Part shown: one piece after another, positions 9,088 through 18,690 of the stretch
Layout: each line of letters begins with the position of its first letter
Position numbering within the stretch: position 1 is the stretch's first letter
Assembly: GCA_021772935.1 (NCBI GenBank)
Contig: JAJFLA010000049.1
Span: forward strand, 1 to 64,000
DNA from: Gammaproteobacteria bacterium
GTDB taxonomy: Bacteria; Pseudomonadota; Gammaproteobacteria; Xanthomonadales; SZUA-36
DNA: 64,000 bases
Reading direction: 5' to 3'
The notes under the pieces: model-generated
Told to the model about the DNA's origin: nothing
Databases searched by the model: none
The model's input: only the letters and a program-made list of their open reading frames with translations
Made by a program: the position numbers and the translations under genes

Positions 9088-9558
9088 ATGAATCGCATGC
9101 TTATTTTTATGACAATTCTACTGGTTGCCAGCACTGCTTATGCAAAAGGGATTGGCAATGACACCACAATCCAGGTGTTTACACACCCTGATGGAGTTTT
9201 GTTCGAGGTCAAAGGCAGTGATGTCGACTTACAACTCAATGTCTCCGGACCTGGAAATACGGTATTTACACAAAGACATGCTTATGCCAACTCGGTATTT
9301 CTGGACATTAAAAAGGCTGATGGTAAAGCACTGACAGATGGTCTGTATAAATATGAGGCAAGACCGATTCCAGCAGTGACCATGTCTCGGCAGGAAAGCT
9401 CCGGAATGCAGGATCGGAACGTATTACACGGCAAGACAGATGCAAAAATGTCACCTGTCAGCGGTACCTTCCGCATCGTCAACGGCAGTGTGGTTGACCC
9501 AGACCTTGATGAGTTTGGTGACGGGTCGGCGCTGCTTTCAACGGAGACGGCGAAATGA
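9088..9558 (+). CDS. Small secreted protein of unknown function, cassette copy 2 (156 aa)
   Basis: This is a paralogue of the protein at 1563, with a matching signal peptide (ending STAYAKG) and the shared pattern THPDGVLFEV, LQLNVSGPG, LYKYEARPIPAVTMSRQESS and VVDPDL. Residue identity is clear but moderate, so this duplication is older than the DNA-level identity seen between the S74 domains at 308 and 2018. It overlaps the following S74 gene by four bases (ATGA), the same arrangement as copy 1. The function is unknown; conservation of the pairing is the main clue. Confidence 0.7.
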   Translation: MNRMLIFMTILLVASTAYAKGIGNDTTIQVFTHPDGVLFEVKGSDVDLQLNVSGPGNTVFTQRHAYANSVFLDIKKADGKALTDGLYKYEARPIPAVTMSRQESSGMQDRNVLHGKTDAKMSPVSGTFRIVNGSVVDPDLDEFGDGSALLSTETAK

Positions 9559-10799
9559 ACAAATTAATTAAAGTAGTGGGTGGTGGCTTACTTCTGTTTG
9601 CGGCAACAGGTATGCAGGCAGATCAAGTTATTCTGGATGACCTGATTGTCGATGGCAGTACATGTGTTGGGCTTGACTGTGTAAATGGCGAGTCTTTTGG
9701 ATTCGACACGATCAGGCTCAAGGAGAACAATCTTCGCATCAAGGCTCAAGACACAAGCAGCACAGCTTCATTCCCGACAAGAGACTGGCAAATTACTTTT
9801 AATGATAGTTCCAATGGTGGCTTAAACAAGTTCTCTATTGATGATATTGACGGTGGTCGGACCCCGTTTACTATAGAAGGAAATGCACCAAGCCATAGCC
9901 TTTACGTCGATGACGGCGGTCGGGTTGGCTTTGGTACAAACACACCGGTGGTTGATCTTCATGTGAAATCAGGAAACACACCTACATTGAGGTTGGAACA
10001 GGATGGTTCATCCGGTTTTACCCCGCAAACCTGGGATGTGGCTGGTAATGAGGCGAATTTCTTTATTCGCGATGCTACAAATGGTAGTACGCTGCCGTTC
10101 AGGATATTTCCTGGAGCCCCGTCTAACGCGATAAATATTGAAGCGACAACGGGTGATGTTGGGATTGGTATAACCAGCCCAGAGGTAAATCTTCATGTGG
10201 TAGAGACAACCGTAGCGACAAACACCTTGCTTAGGTTAACGAACCCTGGAGAGGTTAAGTTTCAGTTGGAAGATAATGTTGCGGGCGTCACTTGGGGACT
10301 TGTCAATGCCGTTACTGGGTTTAGAGTGTCTCGACAATCTTCCGGTGTTGTAGAAATGGAAGTTCTCAACAATGGCAATATGACCATTTCAGGTCTTTTA
10401 ACGCAGAATTCTGATGTCAATGTTAAAACCTCGATTAGAGACATTGATGATCTTCAAATTCTTGATCGTATAGAGACGCTGCCAATTCAGGAATGGCAAT
10501 ATAAAGATGCCTTGGGTGAACGCCATATCGGTCCAATGGCACAGGACTTTTATGCCGCATTTGAGTTGGGTGCAACCGAGACCGGGATTTCTACGATCGA
10601 TACAGCAGGTGTTGCTTTAGTTGCAATCAAGGCGTTGATTAAGAAAAACAGATCACTCGAAGTAACCATAAAACAACTTCAGGCTGACAACCAGGAAATG
10701 GTAGCCATGCAAGAAGCACAATATGAGAAACTGAAGGCCATGGTGATCGACTTACAGATTAATGCCAACGCAAATAGTATGCTTACAAGCCTGCAATAA
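9555..10799 (+). CDS. Secreted peptidase S74 domain protein, cassette copy 2 (414 aa)
   Basis: A signal peptide (MNKLIKVVGGGLLLFAATGMQA) is followed by two beta modules that align with those of the protein at 2018 (RLKENNLRIKAQDTSS, GSSGFTPQTWDVAG) and by an S74 domain with NSDVNVK, EWQYKD and HIGPMAQDFYAAF, then a short coiled coil. The Ser and Lys of the expected self-cleavage dyad are present. At DNA level this copy is clearly diverged from the other two, so it has not shared in the recent conversion between them. A strong terminator follows. Confidence 0.75.
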   Translation: MNKLIKVVGGGLLLFAATGMQADQVILDDLIVDGSTCVGLDCVNGESFGFDTIRLKENNLRIKAQDTSSTASFPTRDWQITFNDSSNGGLNKFSIDDIDGGRTPFTIEGNAPSHSLYVDDGGRVGFGTNTPVVDLHVKSGNTPTLRLEQDGSSGFTPQTWDVAGNEANFFIRDATNGSTLPFRIFPGAPSNAINIEATTGDVGIGITSPEVNLHVVETTVATNTLLRLTNPGEVKFQLEDNVAGVTWGLVNAVTGFRVSRQSSGVVEMEVLNNGNMTISGLLTQNSDVNVKTSIRDIDDLQILDRIETLPIQEWQYKDALGERHIGPMAQDFYAAFELGATETGISTIDTAGVALVAIKALIKKNRSLEVTIKQLQADNQEMVAMQEAQYEKLKAMVIDLQINANANSMLTSLQ

Positions 10800-10820
10800 G
10801 GCAATTGTCAACTATTAAGA

Positions 10821-10851
10821 AAAGGGGGCCGGTATTGGCCTCCTTTTTTTT
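10821..10851 (+). terminator. Rho-independent terminator
   Basis: A GC-rich stem (GGGGGCC pairing with GGCCTCC through one G-T pair), a 6-base loop and a run of eight T lie 22 bases after the S74 gene. Confidence 0.85.
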
Positions 10852-10974
10852 GCACGCAATGTTGAACGATTGTTTTTCAAAGTTGGGTTTGACTCAACTC
10901 ACTATCAAGGCAGTCTTTTATGGCTACAATATTTCTGTGATTCAAAGCAAAAAACTTGTAATGGGTAATCAAAC

Positions 10975-11592
10975 TTGATTTCGTTAGAGTACAGTTTTCT
11001 TTTTGTTCATATACCTAAAACAGGTGGGAATTCAATCCAGAACATATTAAAAGACTATTCTGAGGATAAAATTGTTTGTCTGGCACCACATCAAGATGGT
11101 ATTGAGCGTTTTGAAGTCAGGTCGGATAAATTCAACATAGAAAAACATTCGACATTATCGGAATATCACCTTCAACTGGGAACAGACGTCCTAAAAGGGT
11201 TGTTTAAATTCACCTGTGTCAGAAACCCCTGGGAGCGAATGATTTCTTTCTATTTTTCACCTCACCGTGGGCGGGTGACCTGGAGCAAGAAAAGCTTTAT
11301 CCGCTTAGTCAATAGAGTACAACCCGTTACAGATTTCATTTCGATGAAAAATGGTAAAGAGGCGAGGCCAGCATGTTTTGAGGATATTGATTATTATTTG
11401 CGTTATGAACGTTTGAATCAGGATTTTGAAAAAGCTTGTCAGATGATAGGGATTCCAATGACCACGCTTCCGTTGCGTAACGTGTCTAAACATAAAAACT
11501 ATCCAGCCTATTATGATGATGAGCTGGTTGATCTGGTCAGAAAGCGATTTGATGAAGAGATCAGTTTTTTCAACTATAAATTTAGTGAGTAA
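10975..11592 (+). CDS. Sulfotransferase family protein (205 aa)
   Basis: The N terminus FVHIPKTGGNSIQ is the 5'-phosphosulfate-binding loop of PAPS-dependent sulfotransferases, and FTCVRNPWERMISFYF is the 3'-phosphate-binding motif, so the protein probably moves sulfate from PAPS to a glycan or other hydroxyl acceptor. There is no signal peptide; it should be cytoplasmic. The frame has a stop at 10966-10968 and no ATG before the first motif, so translation must begin at TTG 10975 or another rare start. The region is distinctly AT-rich compared with its neighbours and follows a terminator, which suggests a separately acquired gene. The acceptor cannot be guessed. Confidence 0.75.
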   Translation: MISLEYSFLFVHIPKTGGNSIQNILKDYSEDKIVCLAPHQDGIERFEVRSDKFNIEKHSTLSEYHLQLGTDVLKGLFKFTCVRNPWERMISFYFSPHRGRVTWSKKSFIRLVNRVQPVTDFISMKNGKEARPACFEDIDYYLRYERLNQDFEKACQMIGIPMTTLPLRNVSKHKNYPAYYDDELVDLVRKRFDEEISFFNYKFSE

Positions 11593-11848
11593 TTTTATGA
11601 TTTGTTCGCTTTGGCTATCAAAAATAGAGTGAGAGTTAAAACACTATATTCATTAATGTGATGTACATCGGAATTCTGTTTTTTTTATTCATTGGATTCT
11701 TTAATTTGGGCAAACATGATATTTTTGCTATGATCAGTGTCGAGGCGTTAAGCATGCCAGTAGTGGAAGATAAGAACTGGATAAAATGCTATTGCGTATG
11801 CCCGCCATAAAACATTATTAATTAAAGGTTTTAGCCGGGGCCAAAAAA

Positions 11849-12976
11849 ATGATCAACAATTCTTTTGTACGTCGTTTCCGTGCGTGTTTCTCAGTGGCAA
11901 TACTTGTTTTTGTAATGTTACCTACCCATGTGCAGGCCCAAAACTCAGTATTTTCAAAGGTTTTCGTGCCGGACGTGATTGGCCCGGACAGTGTCAGCAT
12001 GCTGGTCTTTACGATTGATAACACTTTAGGTGGTGTATCACTAAATGGTTTGGCATTTACCGATTCCCTGCCCTCAGGAATGACACTGGCTGCCCCGGCA
12101 TTCGTCTCCAACACCTGTTTTGGTACCGTCACAGCAACGAATGGTGGCTCCAGCATCAGCTTGGCTGATGGCATGGTCGGCACCGGCGAAAGCTGTGGGA
12201 TCATTGTTAATGTTACGGCCTCTGGAGGTGTAGAAAACATCACATACACCAATACGACCTCGGTCTTGACGTGGACTGGAGCCGAAGGCAACGCTGCTAC
12301 CGATGATTTAACTGTTGCTGTAGATCGACCAGGCTTCAGCAAGAGCTTCGCACCGTCGAGCGTTGAGATAGGCGGTCGTAGCACGTTGACCTTCACCATT
12401 GATAATTCACATAGTGGTTCGGACGCCGTAACATTATCCTTCACAGATGTCTTACCTGCTGGAATGGTAGTGGCGGGTCCGGCCAATGCTTCCACTGATT
12501 GTGACACCTCAGTGCTACCAGCGACGCTTATCGCGGTCCCTGGTACTGCCACCATCTCCCTTTCGTCTTTTGGAACCAGCGGCTTTCCCGCACTTGGTGC
12601 GGGAAGCAGTTGCAGTGTCACTGTTGACGTGATCGGTGCTGCGGTCGGCTCCCTCGGCAATGTATCGGGCGAACTGTTAGCTGGAACAGGTTTTGCTAAC
12701 CTGTCAAGTGGCAAGGCAGCAGCCATACTCGAGGTTACCGAAATCACAAGCCTGCTCGGCTTGAGCAAGAATTTTACCGATGACCCGGTGGCGCCAGGCG
12801 GTACTGTAAACCTCGAGTTTACGGTTACCAATAAGAGCCGAGCTGATTCAGCGACCGGTATTGCTTTTGATGATGATCTTGACGCGACACTCACCGGTCT
12901 CACAGCTACCCTGCCACCGACCCCCAATCCACCTTGCGGGGCCGGGTCCAGCCTGTCCTTCGCCTGGGCGTTTTAA
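11849..12976 (+). CDS. Repeat-rich secreted surface protein, N-terminal part (frame breaks near 12.95 kb)
   Basis: A signal peptide (ending THVQAQ) is followed by two complete units and part of a third unit of about 120 residues. Each starts with a segment like FSKSFAPSSVEIGG and STLTFTIDN, passes through FTDxLPxGM, and contains a Cys pair. This is the DUF11-like immunoglobulin-fold repeat of bacterial surface proteins. The frame ends in unit 3 shortly after PNPPCGAGSSL. The continuation of the same unit (LSLTGGTLPPEGSCTFSV) lies in another frame of the overlapping gene at 12934, so the two frames were one gene of about 1400 codons. The break is a frameshift by mutation, sequencing error or recoding. 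Confidence 0.75.
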   Translation: MINNSFVRRFRACFSVAILVFVMLPTHVQAQNSVFSKVFVPDVIGPDSVSMLVFTIDNTLGGVSLNGLAFTDSLPSGMTLAAPAFVSNTCFGTVTATNGGSSISLADGMVGTGESCGIIVNVTASGGVENITYTNTTSVLTWTGAEGNAATDDLTVAVDRPGFSKSFAPSSVEIGGRSTLTFTIDNSHSGSDAVTLSFTDVLPAGMVVAGPANASTDCDTSVLPATLIAVPGTATISLSSFGTSGFPALGAGSSCSVTVDVIGAAVGSLGNVSGELLAGTGFANLSSGKAAAILEVTEITSLLGLSKNFTDDPVAPGGTVNLEFTVTNKSRADSATGIAFDDDLDATLTGLTATLPPTPNPPCGAGSSLSFAWAF

Positions 12977-15900
12977 GCCTGACTGGTGGTACTTTACCGC
13001 CTGAGGGTTCGTGTACCTTTAGCGTCGCTTTGACTGTTCCTGTTGGTAGCACTCCCGGCACTTATCCGAATACGGCTGGTCCGGTCACTGGTGTTGTTGG
13101 TGGTGCAGACGAGATTGGCAATAGTGCTGGCGATCTACTTTTTGTCGTCAGCTTCCCGGTTTTGAGCAAGACATTTACCGACGACCCCGTGGGTGCTGGC
13201 AACCCCGTGACCCTCGAGTTCACGATCACCAATCCCGAAAGTACATCGACGATGAGCGGCATCGAGTTTGTCGATGAATTAACAGATGGTGGTGGCGCTA
13301 CGGGTGGTTTTCTACCGTTTCCTGTATCTGTAAGCTTGCCGCCCAGCCCCAATCCGCCTTGTGGTGTTAGCTCGTCACTTGATCTCGTCAGCTTGGGTAC
13401 CGAACGTCAGGGGCTTTCTTTGACCGGTGGCAGCTTAGCAGCCGCTGGTTCTTGCACGTTTTCGGTGACGATAAACATACCCACCGGCCAACCTTCGGGC
13501 ACTTACACCAATACCACTGGAGCGATCAGTGCTGTACTTGACGATGCGGCCGGAGCCCCGACGGTGACAGGCCCGCCCGCCAGTGGTGACCTGGTTGTTG
13601 TGGCGGCACCCAACCTGACCAAGGAATTCACCGATGATCCTATAGTGCCGGGTGGAACAGCGACCCTCGTCTTCACGCTGACCCACGACGAGTTTGCACC
13701 TGCTGATGCCACTGGCATCAGTTTTAGCGATGATCTGACGGCATTATCGCCCGGAATACCAGGTTTGATTGCGGCATCCGTGGACACCAACACCTGCGCT
13801 GGCTCCACAGTCGATATTTCAACACCAACCCTGATTAGCTTCTCTGCTGGCACTTTGATGGCCGGTGAAAGCTGTTCCATTACTATTAGCCTGAGTGTAC
13901 CGGTTGGCGCGACCTCGGGATTCCACACCAACGAGACTTCTGCAGTTACAGCCACTGTCGGTGGTGTTGCAGTGACGGGTAATATGGCCAAGGATAACCT
14001 TCTGGTCACTGGGCTGCTGTTTTCGAAGGAATTTACCGATGATCCAGTGATCGCTGGCGACACGGTGAGTTTGACCTTCACGCTCGACAACACCAGCGGG
14101 GCAGTCGATGTCACCAGTATCAGCTTTGCCGACGATCTGAACGCGGCACTGACAGGCCTGGCAGAGACTGGTATGGTGAGCGATACCTGCAACGGCTCAC
14201 TGAGTGGTACCACCTTCTTAAGCTATTCCGGCGGTAGCGTTTTGGCTGGAGCCTCTTGCAGTATTGATCTGACTTTGACCGTGCCGTCCAGCTCCGCAGA
14301 CGGGACTTACACGAACGTCACCAGCTCACTATCCAACAGTCTTGGCACCTTACCCCCTGCGGTGGATAATCTGGTCATTCGGTCCAATCTTCTGACTCTA
14401 AGCAAGGCGTTCATCGATGATCCGGTCAGCCCCGGTGACACAGTTACCTTGCAGTTTACGCTTACCAATCTGAGTGCGACCGATACGGTGACCTCCATTG
14501 CTTTTGTTGATGATCTTGACAGTGTACTGAGCGGGTTAAAGGCGACAAGCGCGAGCGGCAACACCTGTAATGGTATGTCTGCTTTTTCTTTTCCCACAGG
14601 CTTATTCGAATACGACGGCGGTGTGCTTCTGCCGGGCGAGAGTTGCGTGGTTACTTTGCTGGTTGCTGTACCTTCTGCTCCACCAGCCGGTAATGTTTTT
14701 CTGAATACCACGACGGGAGTCACTGGCCGTGTCGGCGTCGGCGATGGGGGGCTTGATGTTTTCGGCGACCCAGCGAGCGATAATCTCAGGTTGAAGTTGA
14801 TTAATTTCAGTAAGTCATTCGATGGCCCGACCACGGCTACTGGCACAGCGGTACTCACCTTCACCATAGAGAACCTGGACACGGCCAATGCAGCGATCGG
14901 TCTTGTCTTCTCGGACGATCTTGATGCTGTTTTATCGGGTCTCGAGGCTACTGGCCTACCAGCAACACCCTGTGGTGCTGGATCGTCGCTCACAGGTACG
15001 TCATTCCTCACCCTGACCGGGGCCAGCCTCGCGGCCAACGGTGCTGCAGGAGACAGTTGCACGTTTGATGTTACCGTTACTGTGCCTGCTTCAGCCTCGG
15101 CCGGTACTTTTGTCAACACCACCAGCAACCTCTTTCAGACAGGGTTCACGGTGGCTGACCCGGCCGTTGCTAACCTCACGGTTGAGCCGGCACCAGCTTT
15201 TGCCAAGAGCTTTGCGCCTGATTTAGTTGGTGTTGGACTGGTCAGCACCCTGACCTTCACCATCGACAATACCGCCTCGGCCCTGGCGGCGAGTAGCCTG
15301 GAGTTCACCGACAATTTGCCGGCTGCAATCACTGTTGCCACCCCCGCCAACACGACCAATACCTGTGGTGGTAGCTTGACAGCGAGCCCGGCGACCAGTG
15401 TCATTACACTGACAGGTGGTATCGTGTCGGCCGGGGCTAGCTGTACACTCAGTGTCGACGTTAGTAGCTCAATTGCCGGAGTACACGTTAATACCAGCGA
15501 CGACCTAACGTCGTCTTCAGGTAACAGCGGTACAGCCAGTGATACCCTGACAGTTAACCCACCGCCGACATTCACCAAGAGTTTCGTGCCGGATGAAATC
15601 TTCACAGGGGCTACCAGTACCTTAACCTTCACGATTGATAACACCGGCAGCACGAGCGAAGCGACCATCCTCGCTTTCACCGACAATCTGCCGGTAGCGG
15701 TTACCGTTGCGACCCCAGCCAATGACACCAGTACCTGTGGTGGTGGTTTGGTCGCGACTTCGGGGTCCAGTGTCATTATGCTGACTAATGGTACCGTGTC
15801 CGCCGCATCCAGTTGTACGATCGGCGTCGATGTCACCAGTGAAATTGCCGGTGTGTATGACAACATCACCGATCCACTGACCTCGTCCTTGGGTGACAGC

Positions 15901-16059
15901 GGTACAGCCAGCGACACCCTGACCGTGTTCTCTAAGTTTCAGCCGGTTCCAGTATTGGATAAGTTCGGCCTTCTGTTACTCATTTTGGCAATGATTGGAA
16001 TCCTGGTTTGGCGACAAACCAGGATTGTCAAAAGCCGGATGAGTAAGCGAACAGTTTAA
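12934..16059 (+). CDS. Repeat-rich secreted surface protein, C-terminal part with IPTL-CTERM-like tail
   Basis: This frame continues the repeat array from unit 3 to unit 10. Unit heads are LSKTFTDDPVGAG, LTKEFTDDPIVPG, FSKEFTDDPVIAG, LSKAFIDDPVSPG, FSKSFDGP, FAKSFAPDLVGVG and FTKSFVPDEIFTG. Units 9 and 10 are the most alike, so the array probably grew by duplication. The C terminus has VPVLDKFG, a hydrophobic stretch and a basic tail, the layout of the IPTL-CTERM surface-sorting signal. The annotated start at 12934 is only the first start codon in frame; there is no signal peptide, so the true N terminus is in the frame at 11849. Confidence 0.75.
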   Translation: MRGRVQPVLRLGVLSLTGGTLPPEGSCTFSVALTVPVGSTPGTYPNTAGPVTGVVGGADEIGNSAGDLLFVVSFPVLSKTFTDDPVGAGNPVTLEFTITNPESTSTMSGIEFVDELTDGGGATGGFLPFPVSVSLPPSPNPPCGVSSSLDLVSLGTERQGLSLTGGSLAAAGSCTFSVTINIPTGQPSGTYTNTTGAISAVLDDAAGAPTVTGPPASGDLVVVAAPNLTKEFTDDPIVPGGTATLVFTLTHDEFAPADATGISFSDDLTALSPGIPGLIAASVDTNTCAGSTVDISTPTLISFSAGTLMAGESCSITISLSVPVGATSGFHTNETSAVTATVGGVAVTGNMAKDNLLVTGLLFSKEFTDDPVIAGDTVSLTFTLDNTSGAVDVTSISFADDLNAALTGLAETGMVSDTCNGSLSGTTFLSYSGGSVLAGASCSIDLTLTVPSSSADGTYTNVTSSLSNSLGTLPPAVDNLVIRSNLLTLSKAFIDDPVSPGDTVTLQFTLTNLSATDTVTSIAFVDDLDSVLSGLKATSASGNTCNGMSAFSFPTGLFEYDGGVLLPGESCVVTLLVAVPSAPPAGNVFLNTTTGVTGRVGVGDGGLDVFGDPASDNLRLKLINFSKSFDGPTTATGTAVLTFTIENLDTANAAIGLVFSDDLDAVLSGLEATGLPATPCGAGSSLTGTSFLTLTGASLAANGAAGDSCTFDVTVTVPASASAGTFVNTTSNLFQTGFTVADPAVANLTVEPAPAFAKSFAPDLVGVGLVSTLTFTIDNTASALAASSLEFTDNLPAAITVATPANTTNTCGGSLTASPATSVITLTGGIVSAGASCTLSVDVSSSIAGVHVNTSDDLTSSSGNSGTASDTLTVNPPPTFTKSFVPDEIFTGATSTLTFTIDNTGSTSEATILAFTDNLPVAVTVATPANDTSTCGGGLVATSGSSVIMLTNGTVSAASSCTIGVDVTSEIAGVYDNITDPLTSSLGDSGTASDTLTVFSKFQPVPVLDKFGLLLLILAMIGILVWRQTRIVKSRMSKRTV

Positions 16060-16060
16060 A

Positions 16061-16077
16061 CCTGGATTTTTTCCAGG
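16061..16077 (+). terminator. Small hairpin after the repeat protein
   Basis: CCTGGA and TCCAGG arms flank a T5 loop one base after the stop codon. There is no T-run after it, so terminator activity is uncertain. The rest of the gap up to 16330 shows nothing I can name. Confidence 0.35.
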
Positions 16078-16329
16078 AAACCCTGAACCAGTTAGTATAA
16101 TCATGGGCTGCTGGTTTGGGGTGGCGGGATTCCGGATTTCCTCATCAGGTATGTATCAACGCATACACCACTGATCTCATGGTTCTGAAATATTTATAAG
16201 ACGCTGAATTCCTAGCAAGCCATAGATTGATTACCTGTGGGCTGTCTGTTTGACTATTGTTACATGGCTGGCACGACTTCTTTGTCTGTTAACGGTTATT
16301 TAAATGATTACAGCATGTTATATGGTTAC

Positions 16330-17973
16330 TCAGGCGTAGTGTGGGTAATCAGGCTGGAACATGTGTTCCTGAATATCAGCCATGATGTCTGCGGGTTCTT
16401 CGCGTTCAGCGAGACCTTGTGACCAGGCGATTTTTGCCACTTCAAAGGCAATCAGTGCTGATACTTCTCTGATTCTGGAAAGTGGTGGGTAAACGCTTCC
16501 GCTCAACAGATCTGATTTGCTGACCTGATTTGCCAACGAATGTGCCGCTGCGAGAAACATTTCGTTGGTCACCCTTTTGCTGCGGCTTACGATAATGCCA
16601 AGGCCCACACCCGGAAAGATATACACGTTGTTACCCTGTCCGGGCACATGGGTTTGGTTTCCAAGCTTCACGACGTCAAAAGGGCTGCCGCTGGCAAAGA
16701 TCGCTCGGCCGTTGCTCCAGCCATAGGCTTGCTCAGCGGTGCACTCCGCTTTTGATGTTGGGTTTGACAAGGCAAAAATGATCGGTCGTTCGTTGATTTT
16801 GGCCATGGCTTCAATAACTTCTTTTGGAAAGCTTCCGGGTTGGCCTGAAAGACCCAGTATCGCTGTTGGTTTCAATATATTCACTGCTTCCAGGAAGTTA
16901 TCGATGGGTGGCTGTTTCCTGGCATATGGTTGCTTATGGGGTGCAATATTCTTGCGGTCCGCGACGAGTAATCCTTGCGTATCGAAAAACCAGCAACATT
17001 TACGGGCTTGCTCGACAGAGACTCCTTCTTCTACCAATGCAGCGACAAATGAATCTGCGGTGCCGATTCCTGCCTCACCAGCGCCGAGAAATAACAAACG
17101 TTGCTCGGACAGTTTGCCACCACTGATGCGTAACGCGCCTATGATGCCTGACAAGGCTACCGCCCCTGTACCCTGGATATCGTCATTGAAGCAATTTGTC
17201 TTGTCACGGTATTTTTTTAACAGGCGGAAGGCGTTGGTATTCCCGAAATCCTCAAACTGAATTAACACACCGGGAAAAACTTCCTCTGCGGCCTCGATAA
17301 ACTCATCCACCAGTTCGTCGTATGCTGCTCCACGTGAGCGGCGTTGTTCCAGCCCGTTGTAAAGAGGATCGTTCAGCAATGATTCGTTGTTGGTGCCGAC
17401 ATCCAGCATGACCGGTAGGCATTGTGTTGGGTGGATGCCCGCACAAGCTGTGTAAAGCGAGAGTTTGCCAATTGGGATGCCCATCCCGTCGGCACCCAGG
17501 TCACCGAGTCCAAGGATCCTCTCACCATCGGTCACTACAATGATGCGGGCATTCTTGTGTGGCCAGTTCTGCAAAATCTCCCTGATATGACCACGATCAT
17601 GTGAGCAGACATAAAAACCCCTTGGCTTGCGAAATATGTGTTGGAATTCCTGGCATGCCATACCCACCGTCGGGGTGTAAATCAATGGCATCATTTCTTC
17701 GAGGTTGTTCATTACCACACGGTAGAAGAGCACCTCGTTTCGGTCCTGTAACGCTATCAGGTAGAGATAACGGTCAAGGTCGGTTGCTTTGTTGCGGATG
17801 TTACCGAGAACACGCAATTCTTGTTCTGCGGGTGAATGAACACGAGGTGGTAACAGGCCGCGTAGATTCAAGACCTCTCGATCAGCTTCTGTAAACGCGG
17901 TGCCTTTGTTGCGAATGGGATCGTGGAGAATTTTAACGCCGTAGTGCAGCGCAGACGCTTCATTGTCACTCAT
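16330..17973 (-). CDS. maeA: NAD-dependent malic enzyme (547 aa)
   Basis: It oxidatively decarboxylates malate to pyruvate. It has the malic enzyme signatures FYRVVMNNLEEMMPLIYTPTVG, VVTDGERILGLGDLG, FEDFGNTNAFRLL, CFNDDIQGTGAV and the dinucleotide-binding LFLGAGEAGIGTAD. Its length fits the large bacterial NAD-type enzyme (SfcA/MaeA). A start at 18012 is open, but AAGGA seven bases before the ATG at 17973 makes MSDNEAS the better N terminus. The gene stands alone, converging on the repeat protein. Near a fumarate reductase operon it could link malate, pyruvate and fumarate pools, but it is about 37 kb away and not in that operon. Confidence 0.9.
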   Translation of the reverse strand: MSDNEASALHYGVKILHDPIRNKGTAFTEADREVLNLRGLLPPRVHSPAEQELRVLGNIRNKATDLDRYLYLIALQDRNEVLFYRVVMNNLEEMMPLIYTPTVGMACQEFQHIFRKPRGFYVCSHDRGHIREILQNWPHKNARIIVVTDGERILGLGDLGADGMGIPIGKLSLYTACAGIHPTQCLPVMLDVGTNNESLLNDPLYNGLEQRRSRGAAYDELVDEFIEAAEEVFPGVLIQFEDFGNTNAFRLLKKYRDKTNCFNDDIQGTGAVALSGIIGALRISGGKLSEQRLLFLGAGEAGIGTADSFVAALVEEGVSVEQARKCCWFFDTQGLLVADRKNIAPHKQPYARKQPPIDNFLEAVNILKPTAILGLSGQPGSFPKEVIEAMAKINERPIIFALSNPTSKAECTAEQAYGWSNGRAIFASGSPFDVVKLGNQTHVPGQGNNVYIFPGVGLGIIVSRSKRVTNEMFLAAAHSLANQVSKSDLLSGSVYPPLSRIREVSALIAFEVAKIAWSQGLAEREEPADIMADIQEHMFQPDYPHYA

Positions 17974-18289
17974 GATGGTTTCCTTGGTGTTTGCAAGCAT
18001 TGGGTTGCTCATAAATCAAATCTGGTTACCTAAGGAATGGGGCCGATTCTTCCTCTATGGTGAAAGTGAATAATACCATCAAAAGCACTTTTCACGGTTG
18101 AAAACCGGGTGACAAATAGCGATTTAATCTGCATTAGTCGGTGGGGTGAAACACATCTGGAAAACAGGTTGTCTGATGCCGAAAATGGTAAAATACACAA
18201 TCCTTGAAACAATGTTTGTGTGTTAGTCGTTTTTCGTAAAAACAACGATATATGTATCGTTCCATGGCTTATAAGCAAAGAAGGGCTTT

Positions 18290-18646
18290 ATGAATTTTAT
18301 CCGGCTTTTACCCGTTTTCATCAGCTTCTTGCTACTGTCCGCGCACTTTGTTCGTGCCACTCAGCCGGTCCTGGTGTTGGCCCCGCTTTTCCTGCTCCTG
18401 TTGTTGCTATTGAGAAAGCCCTGGGTGCCGTGGGTGATGCAAATCGCCTTGTTGCTCGGCGCTGTTGAATGGTTATACAGCTTGATTTTGATCGTACAGA
18501 TGCGGATTGAATTCGGTATGCCGTGGATACGACTGGCCCTTATCCTCGGCTCCGTAGCCGTGTTTACGGCATTGTCCAGTCTGGTGTTCATGAACAGGTC
18601 GCTGAGAAAAAGGTATTCAGAGATGAAGAACAAAAACCCGGAATGA
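18290..18646 (+). CDS. Small inner-membrane protein, four predicted helices (118 aa)
   Basis: AAGGGC sits just before the ATG. The sequence is mostly hydrophobic, with helices near residues 5-23, 26-42, 48-68 and 81-101, and a basic tail (RKRYSEMKNKNPE). I do not recognise the family. It is 44 bases upstream of the CNNM/CBS gene on the same strand and is probably cotranscribed with it. Confidence 0.6.
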   Translation: MNFIRLLPVFISFLLLSAHFVRATQPVLVLAPLFLLLLLLLRKPWVPWVMQIALLLGAVEWLYSLILIVQMRIEFGMPWIRLALILGSVAVFTALSSLVFMNRSLRKRYSEMKNKNPE

Positions 18647-18690
18647 AGGGTATTATGCCGAATGTCTATTAGTGTGAGATAAACGTTTTC

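Noticed and set aside
11818-15917. Long - strand open frames opposite the repeat protein
   Set aside because: They mirror a Ser/Thr/Val-rich repetitive + strand gene, show no ribosome-binding sites and encode low-complexity sequence.
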